A stretch of 64,000 nucleotides of DNA from Candidatus Oscillochloris fontis (GCF_004138135.1 NZ_RYFD01000001.1:124001-188000); one strand, 5' to 3'. Counted from the stretch's first letter, positions 36,140 through 44,699 are shown. Numbers and translations: made by a program. Notes: generated from the letters alone by a model not told the origin.

Positions 36140-36282
36140 GGGTCATGTCACCTCCGGTGGGGGTTCGGGGGCGGCGCAGCCGCCCCCGAAGATATTTTTT
36201 GGTATGTTTTGGCGGCGAAGCCGCCAAAACATACCAAAAATGGGGTTTGGGGCGTAGCCCCAAGAACTTTGCACATGCCCTG
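36140..36282. mobile_element. Repeat family A, copy 4 (143 bp)
   Basis: The three family hairpins are present with compensated changes: the central stem reads TTTTTTGGTATGTTTTGGCG against CGCCAAAACATACCAAAAA. The right end GAACTTTGCACATGCCC is nearly intact, while the left end has lost several bases (GGGTCATGTCACC). The paired changes in the stem suggest structure is kept under selection or was copied from an older subfamily. Confidence 0.85.
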
Positions 36283-36321
36283 GTGGCGAAGCCTCCCCAG
36301 ACGCCACAGAGAAACCAAACC

Positions 36322-36330
36322 TGCTATAAT
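36322..36330 (+). promoter_or_regulatory. Extended -10 promoter of mrp
   Basis: TGCTATAAT is a perfect extended -10 box. No clear -35 is seen. Transcription would begin near 36337, about 70 bases before the mrp ATG. Confidence 0.6.
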
Positions 36331-36345
36331 AGAATGCAGTAGGTA

Positions 36346-36390
36346 GAGGCTCCGGGTGAGTAATCGCTCCCCGGCCTTTTGTCATTTTTT
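36346..36390 (+). terminator. Possible attenuator in the mrp leader
   Basis: A GC hairpin (CCGGG against CCCGG, with partly paired flanks) is followed by CCTTTTGTCATTTTTT, between the mrp promoter and its ribosome-binding site GAGGAG. It could terminate early transcripts. The stem is short and not perfect. Confidence 0.3.
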
Positions 36391-36407
36391 GTGATCGAGG
36401 AGTAACC

Positions 36408-37490
36408 ATGGGCCAGCAGATCAGCGAGCAGCAGGTACTTGCCGCGTTGAGCCGTGTGCAAGAACCGGAGCTCGGCGGCGATCTCGTCTCGCGGCGGATG
36501 ATAAAGAATGTGCAGGTTGATGGTAGTGTCGTCAGCTTTACGGTAGAGCTCACGACCCCCGCCTGCCCACTCAAGGGCCAGATTCGTAGTGAGGTTGAGG
36601 CGGCAGTACTCGCCATCCCCGGTGTGACGGAGGTCAAGGTCGAGTTTAGTGCCAATGTACGCCAGCATGCCGGTATTCCGGAGCAGGCCGTGATTCCTGG
36701 GGTGGCGAATGTCATCGCCGTGGCCGCCGGGAAGGGCGGGGTGGGCAAGAGTACCGTGGCGGCCAACTTGGCGGTCGCACTGGCCCAAGAAGGGGCGAGT
36801 GTTGGCCTGCTCGATGCGGATGTCTTTGGCCCCAGCCTGCCGCTGATGTTGGGGATTACAGGCCAGCCTAACGCGGTAAGCGATGAGAATGGCCAAGCGG
36901 TGATGTTGCCCCTAGAGGGCTATGGCATCAAGACGATCTCGGTTGGGTTTTTGATTGACGAGAACCAGCCGGTGATCTGGCGCGGGCCAATGGTGAGCCA
37001 GTTGTTGCGCCAGTTCCTCTACCAAGTGGCCTGGGCACCGTTGGATTACCTGATTATTGATATGCCCCCCGGTACGGGTGATATTGCGCTCACCTTGGCC
37101 CAGAGCCTGCCACTCACCGGCGCGGTGATTGTCACCACCCCGCAGACGGTGGCGACGATTGATGTGATCAAGGCGATGGAGATGTTCAAGAAGGTGAATG
37201 TGCCCCTGATTGGGGTGGTCGAGAACATGGCCTACTTCCTTGCCCCCGACACGGGTACGCGCTACGACATCTTCGGTTCGGGTGGGGCGCAGCGGGTGGC
37301 AACCCAACTGAATGTGCCACTTCTGGGCCAGATCCCGCTGGGGATGGCGGTGCGTGCCGGTGGCGATAGCGGCCATCCCGCTGTGATTAGTGATGCCCCC
37401 GATGCCTACGCCGAGGTCTTCCGCGAAGTGGCGCGTCAGGTCGCTGGTCGTATTTCGATCATGAAGTACGCAGGGAGTGCACAATCCTAG
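36408..37490 (+). CDS. mrp: Mrp/ApbC-type iron-sulfur carrier ATPase
   Basis: The 360-residue protein has an N-terminal MIP18/DUF59 domain (about residues 5-85) and a ParA-like P-loop domain (AVAAGKGGVGKSTVAANLAV, LLDADVFGPSLPLM, LIIDMPPGTGDIALT). Family members carry Fe-S clusters to apoproteins. The CxxC pair usual near the ENMxxF motif is replaced (ENMAYFLAPDTGTRYDIFG), as in some homologues, so cluster binding may differ. moaA, a 4Fe-4S enzyme, follows 12 bases later and could be a client or partner. Confidence 0.94.
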   Translation: MGQQISEQQVLAALSRVQEPELGGDLVSRRMIKNVQVDGSVVSFTVELTTPACPLKGQIRSEVEAAVLAIPGVTEVKVEFSANVRQHAGIPEQAVIPGVANVIAVAAGKGGVGKSTVAANLAVALAQEGASVGLLDADVFGPSLPLMLGITGQPNAVSDENGQAVMLPLEGYGIKTISVGFLIDENQPVIWRGPMVSQLLRQFLYQVAWAPLDYLIIDMPPGTGDIALTLAQSLPLTGAVIVTTPQTVATIDVIKAMEMFKKVNVPLIGVVENMAYFLAPDTGTRYDIFGSGGAQRVATQLNVPLLGQIPLGMAVRAGGDSGHPAVISDAPDAYAEVFREVARQVAGRISIMKYAGSAQS

Positions 37491-37502
37491 AGGAGTGCCA
37501 GC

Positions 37503-38510
37503 ATGCCCGATCACCCAACGCTGGGTGAACCCGCCCATGATAGCTATGGTCGGCGGATTGATTACCTCCGAGTATCACTGACCGACCGCTGTAATATGCG
37601 GTGTGTCTACTGCATGCCCACTGTGGGCATGCAGTTTGTTCCTCGCCCCGAACTGCTCACCAACGCCGAACTCATATGCGTACTCCAGGCCGCCGCTGCG
37701 GTGGGCTTGCGTAAGATTCGCCTCACCGGCGGGGAGCCACTGCTGCGCCCTGGCTTGGTTGATCTGGTGCGAGCGATCAAGGCTATTCCTGGGATCGAAC
37801 AGATCGCCATGACCACCAATGCGCTGCGGTTGGACGAGTTGGCACTACCGCTGCGTCAAGCAGGGCTGGATCGGGTCAATATGAGTATTGACAGCCTCGA
37901 TCCGCACAAATTCCGCCGCATGACCGGTGGCGGGAGCCTTGATGAAGTTTGGGCGGGGGTGCGTGCCGCTGACGCTGCGGGCTTGCATCCGATCAAGCTG
38001 AATGCGGTGGTGGTGCGCGGTATGAATGATGATGAGGTGGTGCAACTCGCCGCCCTGACGCAGACCTACCCCTGGGAACTGCGCTTTATCGAGGTGATGC
38101 CGCTCACCGGGGTGGCTGGTCTGGCCGATGCGGGGGTGATCAGTAGCGCCGAGTTGATCACGCGGGTTGAGTCCCACTTCGGCCCGCTCGAACTGCTCAG
38201 CCACGACCCCCACGATCCCGCACGTTGCTATCGTATCCCTGGTGCAGCGGGCCAGATTGGGTTTATTAGTGCGGTTACCGATCCCTTCTGTGCCACCTGT
38301 AACCGCATGCGTCTGACTGCCGAAGGTCGCTTGCACCTCTGCCTGCTGCGCGATGATGAGGTTGATCTGCGGGCGGCGGTGCGGGGTGGCGCGAGCCAAG
38401 CCGAGTTGGCCCAGATCATCCGCGACGCTGTCAGCGCAAAGCCATGGGGCCACGGCTTGCCCGATGGGGTGCGCCCAACCTTGCGGGGGATGTCGCAGAT
38501 TGGGGGGTAG
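37503..38510 (+). CDS. moaA: GTP 3',8-cyclase (molybdenum cofactor synthesis)
   Basis: MoaA is the radical-SAM enzyme that starts molybdopterin synthesis from GTP. The 335-residue chain has the N-terminal cluster motif CNMRCVYC, the SAM-binding GGEPLL, and the C-terminal cluster CATCNRMRLTAEGRLHLC. It ends in Gly-Gly, the conserved tail needed for activity in this family. No other moa gene is in the window. It is probably co-transcribed with mrp (AGGAG just before the ATG). Confidence 0.96.
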   Translation: MPDHPTLGEPAHDSYGRRIDYLRVSLTDRCNMRCVYCMPTVGMQFVPRPELLTNAELICVLQAAAAVGLRKIRLTGGEPLLRPGLVDLVRAIKAIPGIEQIAMTTNALRLDELALPLRQAGLDRVNMSIDSLDPHKFRRMTGGGSLDEVWAGVRAADAAGLHPIKLNAVVVRGMNDDEVVQLAALTQTYPWELRFIEVMPLTGVAGLADAGVISSAELITRVESHFGPLELLSHDPHDPARCYRIPGAAGQIGFISAVTDPFCATCNRMRLTAEGRLHLCLLRDDEVDLRAAVRGGASQAELAQIIRDAVSAKPWGHGLPDGVRPTLRGMSQIGG

Positions 38511-38545
38511 TAGGGGCTAGGGCCACGTCAAATGCAGCGGGCAGT

Positions 38546-38561
38546 GTAACTGTTCACATGT
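38546..38561. repeat. Lone family B end before the glycosyltransferase
   Basis: GTAACTGTTCACA-like sequence (TGTAACTGTTCACATG) matches the outer end of family B elements, without the rest of the element. It lies just before the start of the glycosyltransferase gene. Confidence 0.5.
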
Positions 38562-38571
38562 GGAATACGCT

Positions 38572-39837
38572 ATGCACATCCTCCATGTTGTCCAACTCTA
38601 CCACCAGGCCAGCGGTGCGGCACGCTACTTTATTGAGATCGGGGCGCGGTTGGCGCGTGAGGGCCATCGGGTGACGGTACTCTCGACCGATGCGTTCGAC
38701 CTCGAACATTTTTGGGCCACCGGCAAGCGCCAGATGACTGAGCGCGAGGAGGATCTGGGTGGGGTGCGGGTGTTGCGCTTCCCGGTGCAGCGCGCCCCTG
38801 GCCCGGCGATCATCTACCCGGTGCTACGCCGCCTCATGCTGGAACTGGGCCGCACTGGGCGTCCGAGCATCCCGCTGCTGCGACGGATGGCCACGCTCAC
38901 CCCACGCCTGCCCGCGCTCCAGAACTACCTCGCCACCAACCCCGATCTGGCCGATGTGGCGGTAGTCCATACCACCAACATTACGCTCGATTTTGCCATC
39001 CTGCCCGTGGCGCAGTGGGCCAAACAGCGCCGGATTCGCCACATCTGTACCCCCTTTGTGCATCTGGGCGAACCGGGCAACCCGCAGATTGTGCGCTACT
39101 ACAGCATGCCGCACCAGATCGATCTGCTGCGCCAGTGTGATGCCGTGGCCACCATGACCGATCTCGAACGCGATTTTCTGCTCGCACGCGGCCTACAACC
39201 GGCCCGCGTGCATACGGTCGGTGCCGGGGTGACACCGGCGGAGTTGGCCGGGGGCGATGCGGCGCGTTTCCGCCAGACCCACGCTATCAGCGGGCCTATC
39301 GTGCTGAGCCTGGGAGCCGCCGCCTACGATAAGGGGACGGTACATGTGTTGGAGGCTATGCGGCGCTTGTGGGCGGCGGGTATCCAGGTGACGTGGGTGC
39401 AGTGTGGGCCGCTCTTGGGGCACTTCGAGACCTTCTATGCCAGCCTTTCTGAAGCCGAACGCCGCCAGACCCGCGTGCTGGGCTATGTGAGCGATGCGGT
39501 GCGTCACGACGCGCTAGCCGCCGCCGACATCTACGCCCAGCCCTCGCGCACCGACAGCTTCGGCATCGCCTACCTAGAGGCGTGGTGCTACGGCGTGCCG
39601 GTGATTGGAGCCAATGCTGGCGGCGTCCCGGCGGTCATCCGCCACGGCGTAGATGGGCTACTCGTCCCGTTTGGGGATGTGGCAGCCCTGGCGGGGAGCA
39701 TCGAGCGCCTGCTGAAAGATCGGGAACTTGCGCGCAGCTTCGGGGCCATCGGGCGGGCGCGAGTCGCCGAGACGATGACCTGGGAGGCGGTGTATGCGCG
39801 GGCGCGGGGGTTGTATGGGGGTGACATGCTACAATAG
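38572..39837 (+). CDS. Glycosyltransferase, GT4-like
   Basis: The 421-residue protein has the GT-B layout: an N-terminal MHILHVVQLYHQASGAARYF with the glycine-rich acceptor loop, and a C-terminal nucleotide-sugar site (PSRTDSFGIAYLEAWCYGVPVIG, E-x7-E type). It probably transfers a hexose in cell-surface polysaccharide or glycolipid synthesis. The ATG at 38572 is preferred. A GTG at 38560 lies in a repeat remnant. Neighbours give no pathway. Confidence 0.88.
   Translation: MHILHVVQLYHQASGAARYFIEIGARLAREGHRVTVLSTDAFDLEHFWATGKRQMTEREEDLGGVRVLRFPVQRAPGPAIIYPVLRRLMLELGRTGRPSIPLLRRMATLTPRLPALQNYLATNPDLADVAVVHTTNITLDFAILPVAQWAKQRRIRHICTPFVHLGEPGNPQIVRYYSMPHQIDLLRQCDAVATMTDLERDFLLARGLQPARVHTVGAGVTPAELAGGDAARFRQTHAISGPIVLSLGAAAYDKGTVHVLEAMRRLWAAGIQVTWVQCGPLLGHFETFYASLSEAERRQTRVLGYVSDAVRHDALAAADIYAQPSRTDSFGIAYLEAWCYGVPVIGANAGGVPAVIRHGVDGLLVPFGDVAALAGSIERLLKDRELARSFGAIGRARVAETMTWEAVYARARGLYGGDMLQ
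39827..39835 (+). promoter_or_regulatory. Extended -10 promoter of the DUF433/DUF5615 pair
   Basis: TGCTACAAT overlaps the end of the glycosyltransferase gene. Transcription would start near 39842, and AAGGAGG (39849-39855) lies 6 bases before the DUF433 ATG, so the leader is very short. Confidence 0.55.
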
Positions 39838-39861
39838 ATTTAAATCATAAGGAGGCATTCG

Positions 39862-40092
39862 ATGAAAGAAGCATGGAGACATCTTGCAGCCGTCGAATCA
39901 CACCCTGATATTGTAAGTGGCGCATGGGTCTTTCGGGGAACACGAGTTCCGGTTGCAGCGTTGTTTGAGAACCTGCGCGATGGCGCAACCATAAACCAAT
40001 TTCTTGAATGGTTCCCCGGTGTCCAACGGGTTGATGTGGAAGCAGTACTCGACTACGAAGTTGCGGTGTTGAGTATACGGGCAGCAGCATGA
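39862..40092 (+). CDS. DUF433 antitoxin
   Basis: The 76-residue protein has the DUF433 helix-turn-helix pattern (SGAWVFRGTRVPVAALFENLRDGATINQFLEWFPG). In known cases DUF433 proteins are antitoxins of DUF5615 nucleases. Here it overlaps the DUF5615 gene by 4 bases. It has a strong ribosome-binding site and its own promoter. Its GC content is lower than that of its neighbours, a hint of transfer. Confidence 0.88.
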   Translation: MKEAWRHLAAVESHPDIVSGAWVFRGTRVPVAALFENLRDGATINQFLEWFPGVQRVDVEAVLDYEVAVLSIRAAA

Positions 40093-40409
40093 ACATTCTC
40101 TTTGATCAAGGCACGCCTGTCCCGCTTCGAAGATACCTCGGCACTCACATAGTTACCACAACCTATGAACGTGGATGGGCGGAACTTACCAATGGTCAAC
40201 TTCTCGCACAAGCTGAATTAGTTGGTATTGACCTGCTTATTACAACCGATCAGAATCTCCGATACCAACAAAACCTGAGTACCCGTCGCATCGCGATTTT
40301 GGTGCTTTGCTCCACATCTTGGCCTAAGATACAGATACATCTTGATGCTGTTCAAGCGGCTGTTCAACGGGTTGGTGTGGGTACCTATGAAGAGGTGGTT
40401 ATCGGGTAG
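40089..40409 (+). CDS. DUF5615 PIN-like toxin
   Basis: The 106-residue protein starts MNILFDQGTPVPLRRYL with the first PIN-type Asp and continues with LLITTDQNLRYQQN carrying the second acidic site. DUF5615 proteins are predicted RNases in toxin-antitoxin pairs. The ATG overlaps the DUF433 stop. The TAG stop is the TAG of GTAGGGGCGCG, the start of a family F repeat. Confidence 0.88.
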   Translation: MNILFDQGTPVPLRRYLGTHIVTTTYERGWAELTNGQLLAQAELVGIDLLITTDQNLRYQQNLSTRRIAILVLCSTSWPKIQIHLDAVQAAVQRVGVGTYEEVVIG

Positions 40410-40479
40410 GGGCGCGTCGCGGTGCGCCCATGGGTAGGGTGGGGCACACGGGCGGGGGCGCATCACGACGCGCCCCTAC
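40406..40479. repeat. Repeat family F, complete 74-bp unit
   Basis: GTAGGGGCGCGTCG..GCGCCC on the left and GGGCGC..CGACGCGCCCCTAC on the right form the ends of a 74-bp unit. Length and layout are the same as family E, but the arm sequence differs. The left TAG is the DUF5615 stop codon. Confidence 0.8.
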
Positions 40480-40541
40480 GTTTTCTTCCTCTGCGCACCT
40501 CCGCGCCCCTCGGCGGTTAAAAATCGGGGTCATATTCTTCT

Positions 40542-40617
40542 ACCGCAGAGAACACAGAGGTACGCAGAGGGGAGACCAAAGTGTACATCCTCTGCGTACC
40601 TCTGTGTTCTCTGCGGT
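40542..40617. repeat. 29-bp perfect inverted repeat
   Basis: The arms at 40542-40570 and 40589-40617 are perfect complements (left begins ACCGCAGAGAACACAGAGG) with an 18-base spacer. This could form a strong hairpin or cruciform. Confidence 0.85.
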
Positions 40618-40741
40618 GAACAGCCGGAATAATCTGCGCAATCTGCGGATACATAACGCGGGGGCGCATCACGATGCGCCCCTACGGTTCTTTCTCTGCG
40701 TCCCTCCGCCTCCTCGGCGGTGAATAACCGGGGTAAGCCTA

Positions 40742-40750
40742 TGCTATCAT
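40742..40750 (+). promoter_or_regulatory. Extended -10 promoter of the CHAT gene
   Basis: TGCTATCAT is an extended -10 box. The transcript would begin near 40757, 30 bases before the ATG. GAGGGGG lies before the ATG as ribosome-binding site. The -35 region is poor. Confidence 0.5.
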
Positions 40751-40786
40751 ACGCACAGATCCGTGCTCTGATCGAACGAGGGGGCT

Positions 40787-43700
40787 ATGCCACTTACTAC
40801 GCTCACCCTGACGATCCGCAGGCATACCGATGGTACCCGCTGGGTGGATATGGATGTGCGCAGCGATCAGAGTGATGCTGCGAGCCAACTGGCATCCCAG
40901 CGTTCGTTCGTCCTGGATACCGAGGCTCTGCTGGCAGTGCAGAATGACTCTGCACGCTACGGGCGTTTGCTGGCAGCGCAACTCTTCGCCGATCCGCAGG
41001 TGCGCACGGCGTGGCTCCAAGCCCGCGCCTATGCCGCCACGGGGGATCTGCAACTGCGGCTCCATCTTGATGCCGCTGATCCAGATCTTCATGCGATTCG
41101 GTGGGAGACGCTGGCCGATCCGCAGAGCGACGACCCGCTTGCGCTCCATCAGCGGGTGCGCCTGGTGCGCACGCTTGCGAGTTCCGATCTGACGCCGGTG
41201 CGCCTGCTGCCCCGCCCCGATCTCTGGGCGTTGGTGCTGGTGGCCAATCCGTCCGACTTGGAACGCTTCAAGCTGGCCGAGGTGGACGTGGATGGTGAGG
41301 TGGCGCGGGTACGCACTGCCCTCGGTGCTATTCCACTGCGTATTCTGGCGGATCACCCCGATGCGGTGGGGCGGGCGACACTGGCCAATCTGCTGCGCCA
41401 CCTGGGTGATGCGCCACCGTTGGTGCTGCTCATCGCCCACGGGACGTTGCGTAACCGCCAGCCGATCCTTTGGCTGGAACAGGAGGACGGCACGGCCCAT
41501 CAGGTGGATGGCTCAGAGGTGGTGCAGGGCGTGGCGCGTCTGTCGGCGCGCCCGCTGCTACTGGCGCTCTTGAGTTGCCAGAGTGCCGGGCGCGGCTACA
41601 CCGACACGCTTCAGGCATTGGGGCCAGCACTGGCCCAGGTTGGCATCCCGGCGGTGCTCGGTTTCCAAGGCAACGTGGCCATGAGTACGGTCAAGGTGCT
41701 GTTGCCCGCGCTCATCCGCGAGGTGCGCCGCGATGGCCAGATTGACCGGGCGCTGGCGGCGGCGCGTACCGCCCTGGGGCCAGACCAGCCCTGGTGGCAG
41801 GCGACGCTCTGGCTGCGGACGGATGGGCGGCTGTGGGTGGCAGCGGAGATGCGTAACGTAGACCCCCAGGCGATCCTGGCATCCATGCCCCTCGACACCA
41901 TCCCCGATGTGGCTCCGTTACCCTTCGGCTCGCGCATGCCCTTCAGCCGCAACCCGCACTTTGTCGGGCGCGGTGATGATCTCCGCTGGCTGGCAGCGAT
42001 GCTCAAGGAGGGCGTGACCGCCGCGATTGGCCAGGTCGCCGTTGCCACCGGGCTAGGTGGTATCGGCAAGACCAACCTCGCCACCGAGTTTGCCCACCGC
42101 TACGGGCAGTTCTTTGTTGGCGGTGTCTTCTGGCTTAGCTTTGCCGACCCTGCTGGCGTTCCCGGCGAGATCGCCGCCTGTGGAATGGCCCTCGATCTCC
42201 CTGGTTTTGCCGACCTCAAAATGGACGAGCAGGTGCAGCGGGTATTCGCCGCGTGGCAGGAAGCGCTACCGCGCCTGCTGATCTTCGACAACTGCGAGGA
42301 CGAGGCGCTGCTTGCGCAATGGCGACCAAAGAGCGGCGGGTGCCGGGTACTGGTGACGAGTCGTAAGGCGACCTGGAGCCGCAGCCTGGGAATAACGGTG
42401 CTTCCGCTAGGAATCCTTAGTCGGTATGAAAGCATCACCCTGCTGCACAAACACCGCCCCGACGTAGACGAGGATAACCCAGTGTTCAATGAGATCGCCG
42501 AAGAATTGGGCGATCTCCCGCTCGCACTCCATTTGGCCGGGAGCTTTTTGGAGACCTACCAGCATAGCTCTATTTTTGGTGACCCAGCCGATTTTCTGGC
42601 CGAACTGCGCGATCAGCACCTGCTTAACCACGACGCGCTGAAGGGGATTGATGTTACGCACTCAACTACTAACCATGATCTGCATGTGGCGCGCACCTTC
42701 GCCCTGAGTTATAACCAACTTGCCCCTAGCAATCCGGTAGATACCCTAGCCCTCCGGATGCTGGCCCGTGCCGCCTGCCTTGCTCCAGGTGAACCTATCC
42801 CGCGTGATCTGCTGGTCGCGGCACTGGAGATCGCCGAAGGCGACCGCAGTGTACAGCGCCAGGCCGAGAAAGGGCTGCTGCGTCTGGTTGCGCTGGGCTT
42901 ATTGGAGTCCGTTGAAGTGCATACATTGCGTATGCACCGCTTGGTGCGCCGGTTTGTTGAGCAGGTAGGCACCATGGATGAGGCACACAACGCTGTGGCA
43001 AAACTGATCTTGTATCTCGCAGATATGTTGATACAGCAGCAAAATGCCACTGCTGCAATAGAAATTCAGCATCACATACTCGCTGTAACTGAACATGCCA
43101 TAGCTACACAAACCCCTAATGGTTATCACCTCTGCAACGAAGCAGGACGTTGCCTTAATCTGGTAGGTGATTTTGACAATGCACGCTATCTATTTGAGCA
43201 GGCTCTTGGATTGTTAGAGCTACATGATCAGGATAACCTAGAGGATCGTGCCAATATATTACAGAATCTTGGCGGGCTTTTTTGGGATCTCGGTGCGTAT
43301 AACGAGGCACGGCAAGTCTTGGAACAAGTAGTAGAGATTGATGAACAACAACATGGGCCAAACAATCCAATTCTTGCGAGCAGTCTGAATGCACTTGGTA
43401 TGATCATACAAGATCAAGGAGATTACCCGTCGGCGCTCCCGTTGCTGAAGCGTGCCTTGGCCATCCGCGAACAGACGCTGGAGTCCAGCCATCCTGATAC
43501 CGCCGAAAGTCTGAACAATTTGGCCGGACTCTTCTATGCAGTGGGCGACTACGCGGCGGCGCGACCGCTCTACGAACGTGCCCTGGTGATCCACGAGGCG
43601 ACTTTTGGCTCGACCCATCCCACTACTGCTACCAGTTTCAACAATTTGGCTTTGATCCTGCAAGCGGTGGGCGACTACACAGCGGCACTCCCATTCTACG

Positions 43701-44488
43701 AGCGTGCCCTAGCGATCTGGGAAGCGACCCTTGGCCCGACCCATCCCCAGACGGCCGCCAGCCTCAGCAACTTGGCCGAACTCTTCCGGGCGATGGGGAA
43801 CCACACGACGGCATGCCCGCTTTCCGAACGCGCCCTGGCGATCTATGAGACAACCCTCGGTTCGACCCATCCCGCTACCGCCCAAAGCCTCAACAACTTG
43901 GCCATAATCTTCTATGCGGTGGGCGACTACGCAGCGGCGTACCCGCTCTTCGAGCGTGCCCTAGCGATCTGGGAAGTGACCCTCGGCCCAGCCCATCCCC
44001 ATACTGCTCTGTGCCTGAACAACCTCGCCGAAATCTTCCGGTCGCAGGGCGACTATGCGGCGGCGCTCCCGTTCTTCGAGCGTGCCCTGGCGATCTGGGA
44101 AGCGACCCTTGGTCCGACCCATCCCCATACTGCTCTGTGCCTGAACAACCTCGCCGAAATCTTTCGGGCACAGGGCGACTATGCGGCGGCACGCCCGCTT
44201 TCCGAACGCGCCCTGGCGATCTATGAGACAACCCTCGGTTCGACCCATCCCGCTACCGCCCAAAGCCTCAACAACTTGGCCATGCTCTTCTATGCGGTGG
44301 GCGACTACGCAGCGGCTGCTGATCTGATGCGCCGTGCTTTGGACATTTTGAAGTTGCGACTTCCATCCAATCACCCACATATCCAGACATGCCAGCAAAG
44401 CCTTGCAGTCATTGAGCAAAGTCTTGTAGGCAATGAGGCACTACCCTCCGCTGATGATTCGCGGATTGCCCAGAATGATTCTTCCTAG
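40787..44488 (+). CDS. CHAT protease / NB-ARC ATPase / TPR repeat protein
   Basis: The 1233-residue protein has three parts. A CHAT caspase-like domain has the predicted catalytic His218 (LLIAHGTL) and Cys264 (LALLSCQSAG). An NB-ARC/STAND ATPase has P-loop GLGGIGKT at about 422, Walker B PRLLIFDNCED, LVTSRK and GDLPLALHLAGS. About nine 42-residue TPR units follow from about 820 to 1210. Known relatives act as sensors that trigger proteolysis, in some cases in phage defence or cell death. Here the target is unknown. The TPR DNA contains near-identical repeats. A toxin-antitoxin pair and repeats flank it. Confidence 0.9.
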   Translation: MPLTTLTLTIRRHTDGTRWVDMDVRSDQSDAASQLASQRSFVLDTEALLAVQNDSARYGRLLAAQLFADPQVRTAWLQARAYAATGDLQLRLHLDAADPDLHAIRWETLADPQSDDPLALHQRVRLVRTLASSDLTPVRLLPRPDLWALVLVANPSDLERFKLAEVDVDGEVARVRTALGAIPLRILADHPDAVGRATLANLLRHLGDAPPLVLLIAHGTLRNRQPILWLEQEDGTAHQVDGSEVVQGVARLSARPLLLALLSCQSAGRGYTDTLQALGPALAQVGIPAVLGFQGNVAMSTVKVLLPALIREVRRDGQIDRALAAARTALGPDQPWWQATLWLRTDGRLWVAAEMRNVDPQAILASMPLDTIPDVAPLPFGSRMPFSRNPHFVGRGDDLRWLAAMLKEGVTAAIGQVAVATGLGGIGKTNLATEFAHRYGQFFVGGVFWLSFADPAGVPGEIAACGMALDLPGFADLKMDEQVQRVFAAWQEALPRLLIFDNCEDEALLAQWRPKSGGCRVLVTSRKATWSRSLGITVLPLGILSRYESITLLHKHRPDVDEDNPVFNEIAEELGDLPLALHLAGSFLETYQHSSIFGDPADFLAELRDQHLLNHDALKGIDVTHSTTNHDLHVARTFALSYNQLAPSNPVDTLALRMLARAACLAPGEPIPRDLLVAALEIAEGDRSVQRQAEKGLLRLVALGLLESVEVHTLRMHRLVRRFVEQVGTMDEAHNAVAKLILYLADMLIQQQNATAAIEIQHHILAVTEHAIATQTPNGYHLCNEAGRCLNLVGDFDNARYLFEQALGLLELHDQDNLEDRANILQNLGGLFWDLGAYNEARQVLEQVVEIDEQQHGPNNPILASSLNALGMIIQDQGDYPSALPLLKRALAIREQTLESSHPDTAESLNNLAGLFYAVGDYAAARPLYERALVIHEATFGSTHPTTATSFNNLALILQAVGDYTAALPFYERALAIWEATLGPTHPQTAASLSNLAELFRAMGNHTTACPLSERALAIYETTLGSTHPATAQSLNNLAIIFYAVGDYAAAYPLFERALAIWEVTLGPAHPHTALCLNNLAEIFRSQGDYAAALPFFERALAIWEATLGPTHPHTALCLNNLAEIFRAQGDYAAARPLSERALAIYETTLGSTHPATAQSLNNLAMLFYAVGDYAAAADLMRRALDILKLRLPSNHPHIQTCQQSLAVIEQSLVGNEALPSADDSRIAQNDSS
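43815..44283 (+). repeat. Recently duplicated TPR-coding DNA
   Basis: The 91 bases 43815-43905 recur, by eye without change, at 44193-44283, exactly 378 bases (three 126-base TPR units) further on. Another nearly identical stretch recurs with 126-base spacing at about 43996 and 44122. This points to recent expansion or gene conversion of the TPR array. Confidence 0.85.
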
Positions 44489-44583
44489 TCATATGGTGGG
44501 CGATGGGCGGCGTGCCGTGGGATTCTTCCTCTGCGTCCCTCCGCGTCCTCGGCGGTTAATCATCGGTGTCACCCAAATGCACG

Positions 44584-44609
44584 GAGACGGCCCAGCGGGC
44601 CGTCTCTAC
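44584..44609. repeat. Repeat family D, copy 2
   Basis: GAGACGGCCC/GGGCCGTCTC hairpin followed by TACC. It is part of a tandem pair with 44648-44673, each preceded by AAATGCACG. Confidence 0.8.
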
Positions 44610-44647
44610 CGGCGTCCGGGGGGCATTGGGAGGGGGCCAAATGCACG

Positions 44648-44673
44648 GAGACGGCCCGCCGGGCCGTCTCTAC
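44648..44673. repeat. Repeat family D, copy 3
   Basis: GAGACGGCCCGCCGGGCCGT hairpin followed by CTCTACC, the second unit of a tandem pair 64 bases apart. Confidence 0.8.
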
Positions 44674-44699
44674 CCGGTTCCTCTGCGTCCTCAGCGGTG

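Larger units (their letters stand above)
36076..36407. other. Gene-free region with family A element and mrp promoter
   Basis: No gene is seen. The region holds the family A element at 36140-36282, an extended -10 at 36322-36330 and a possible attenuator hairpin before mrp. Confidence 0.75.
40410..40786. other. Gene-free, repeat-packed region before the CHAT gene
   Basis: No gene is seen. The stretch holds the family F unit, CCTCTGCG..CGGCGGTTAA modules (near 40489-40521 and 40692-40730), a 29-bp perfect inverted repeat (40542-40617), a longer direct repeat (40619-40685, also found at 44700 and 44791), and a promoter at the end. Confidence 0.8.
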
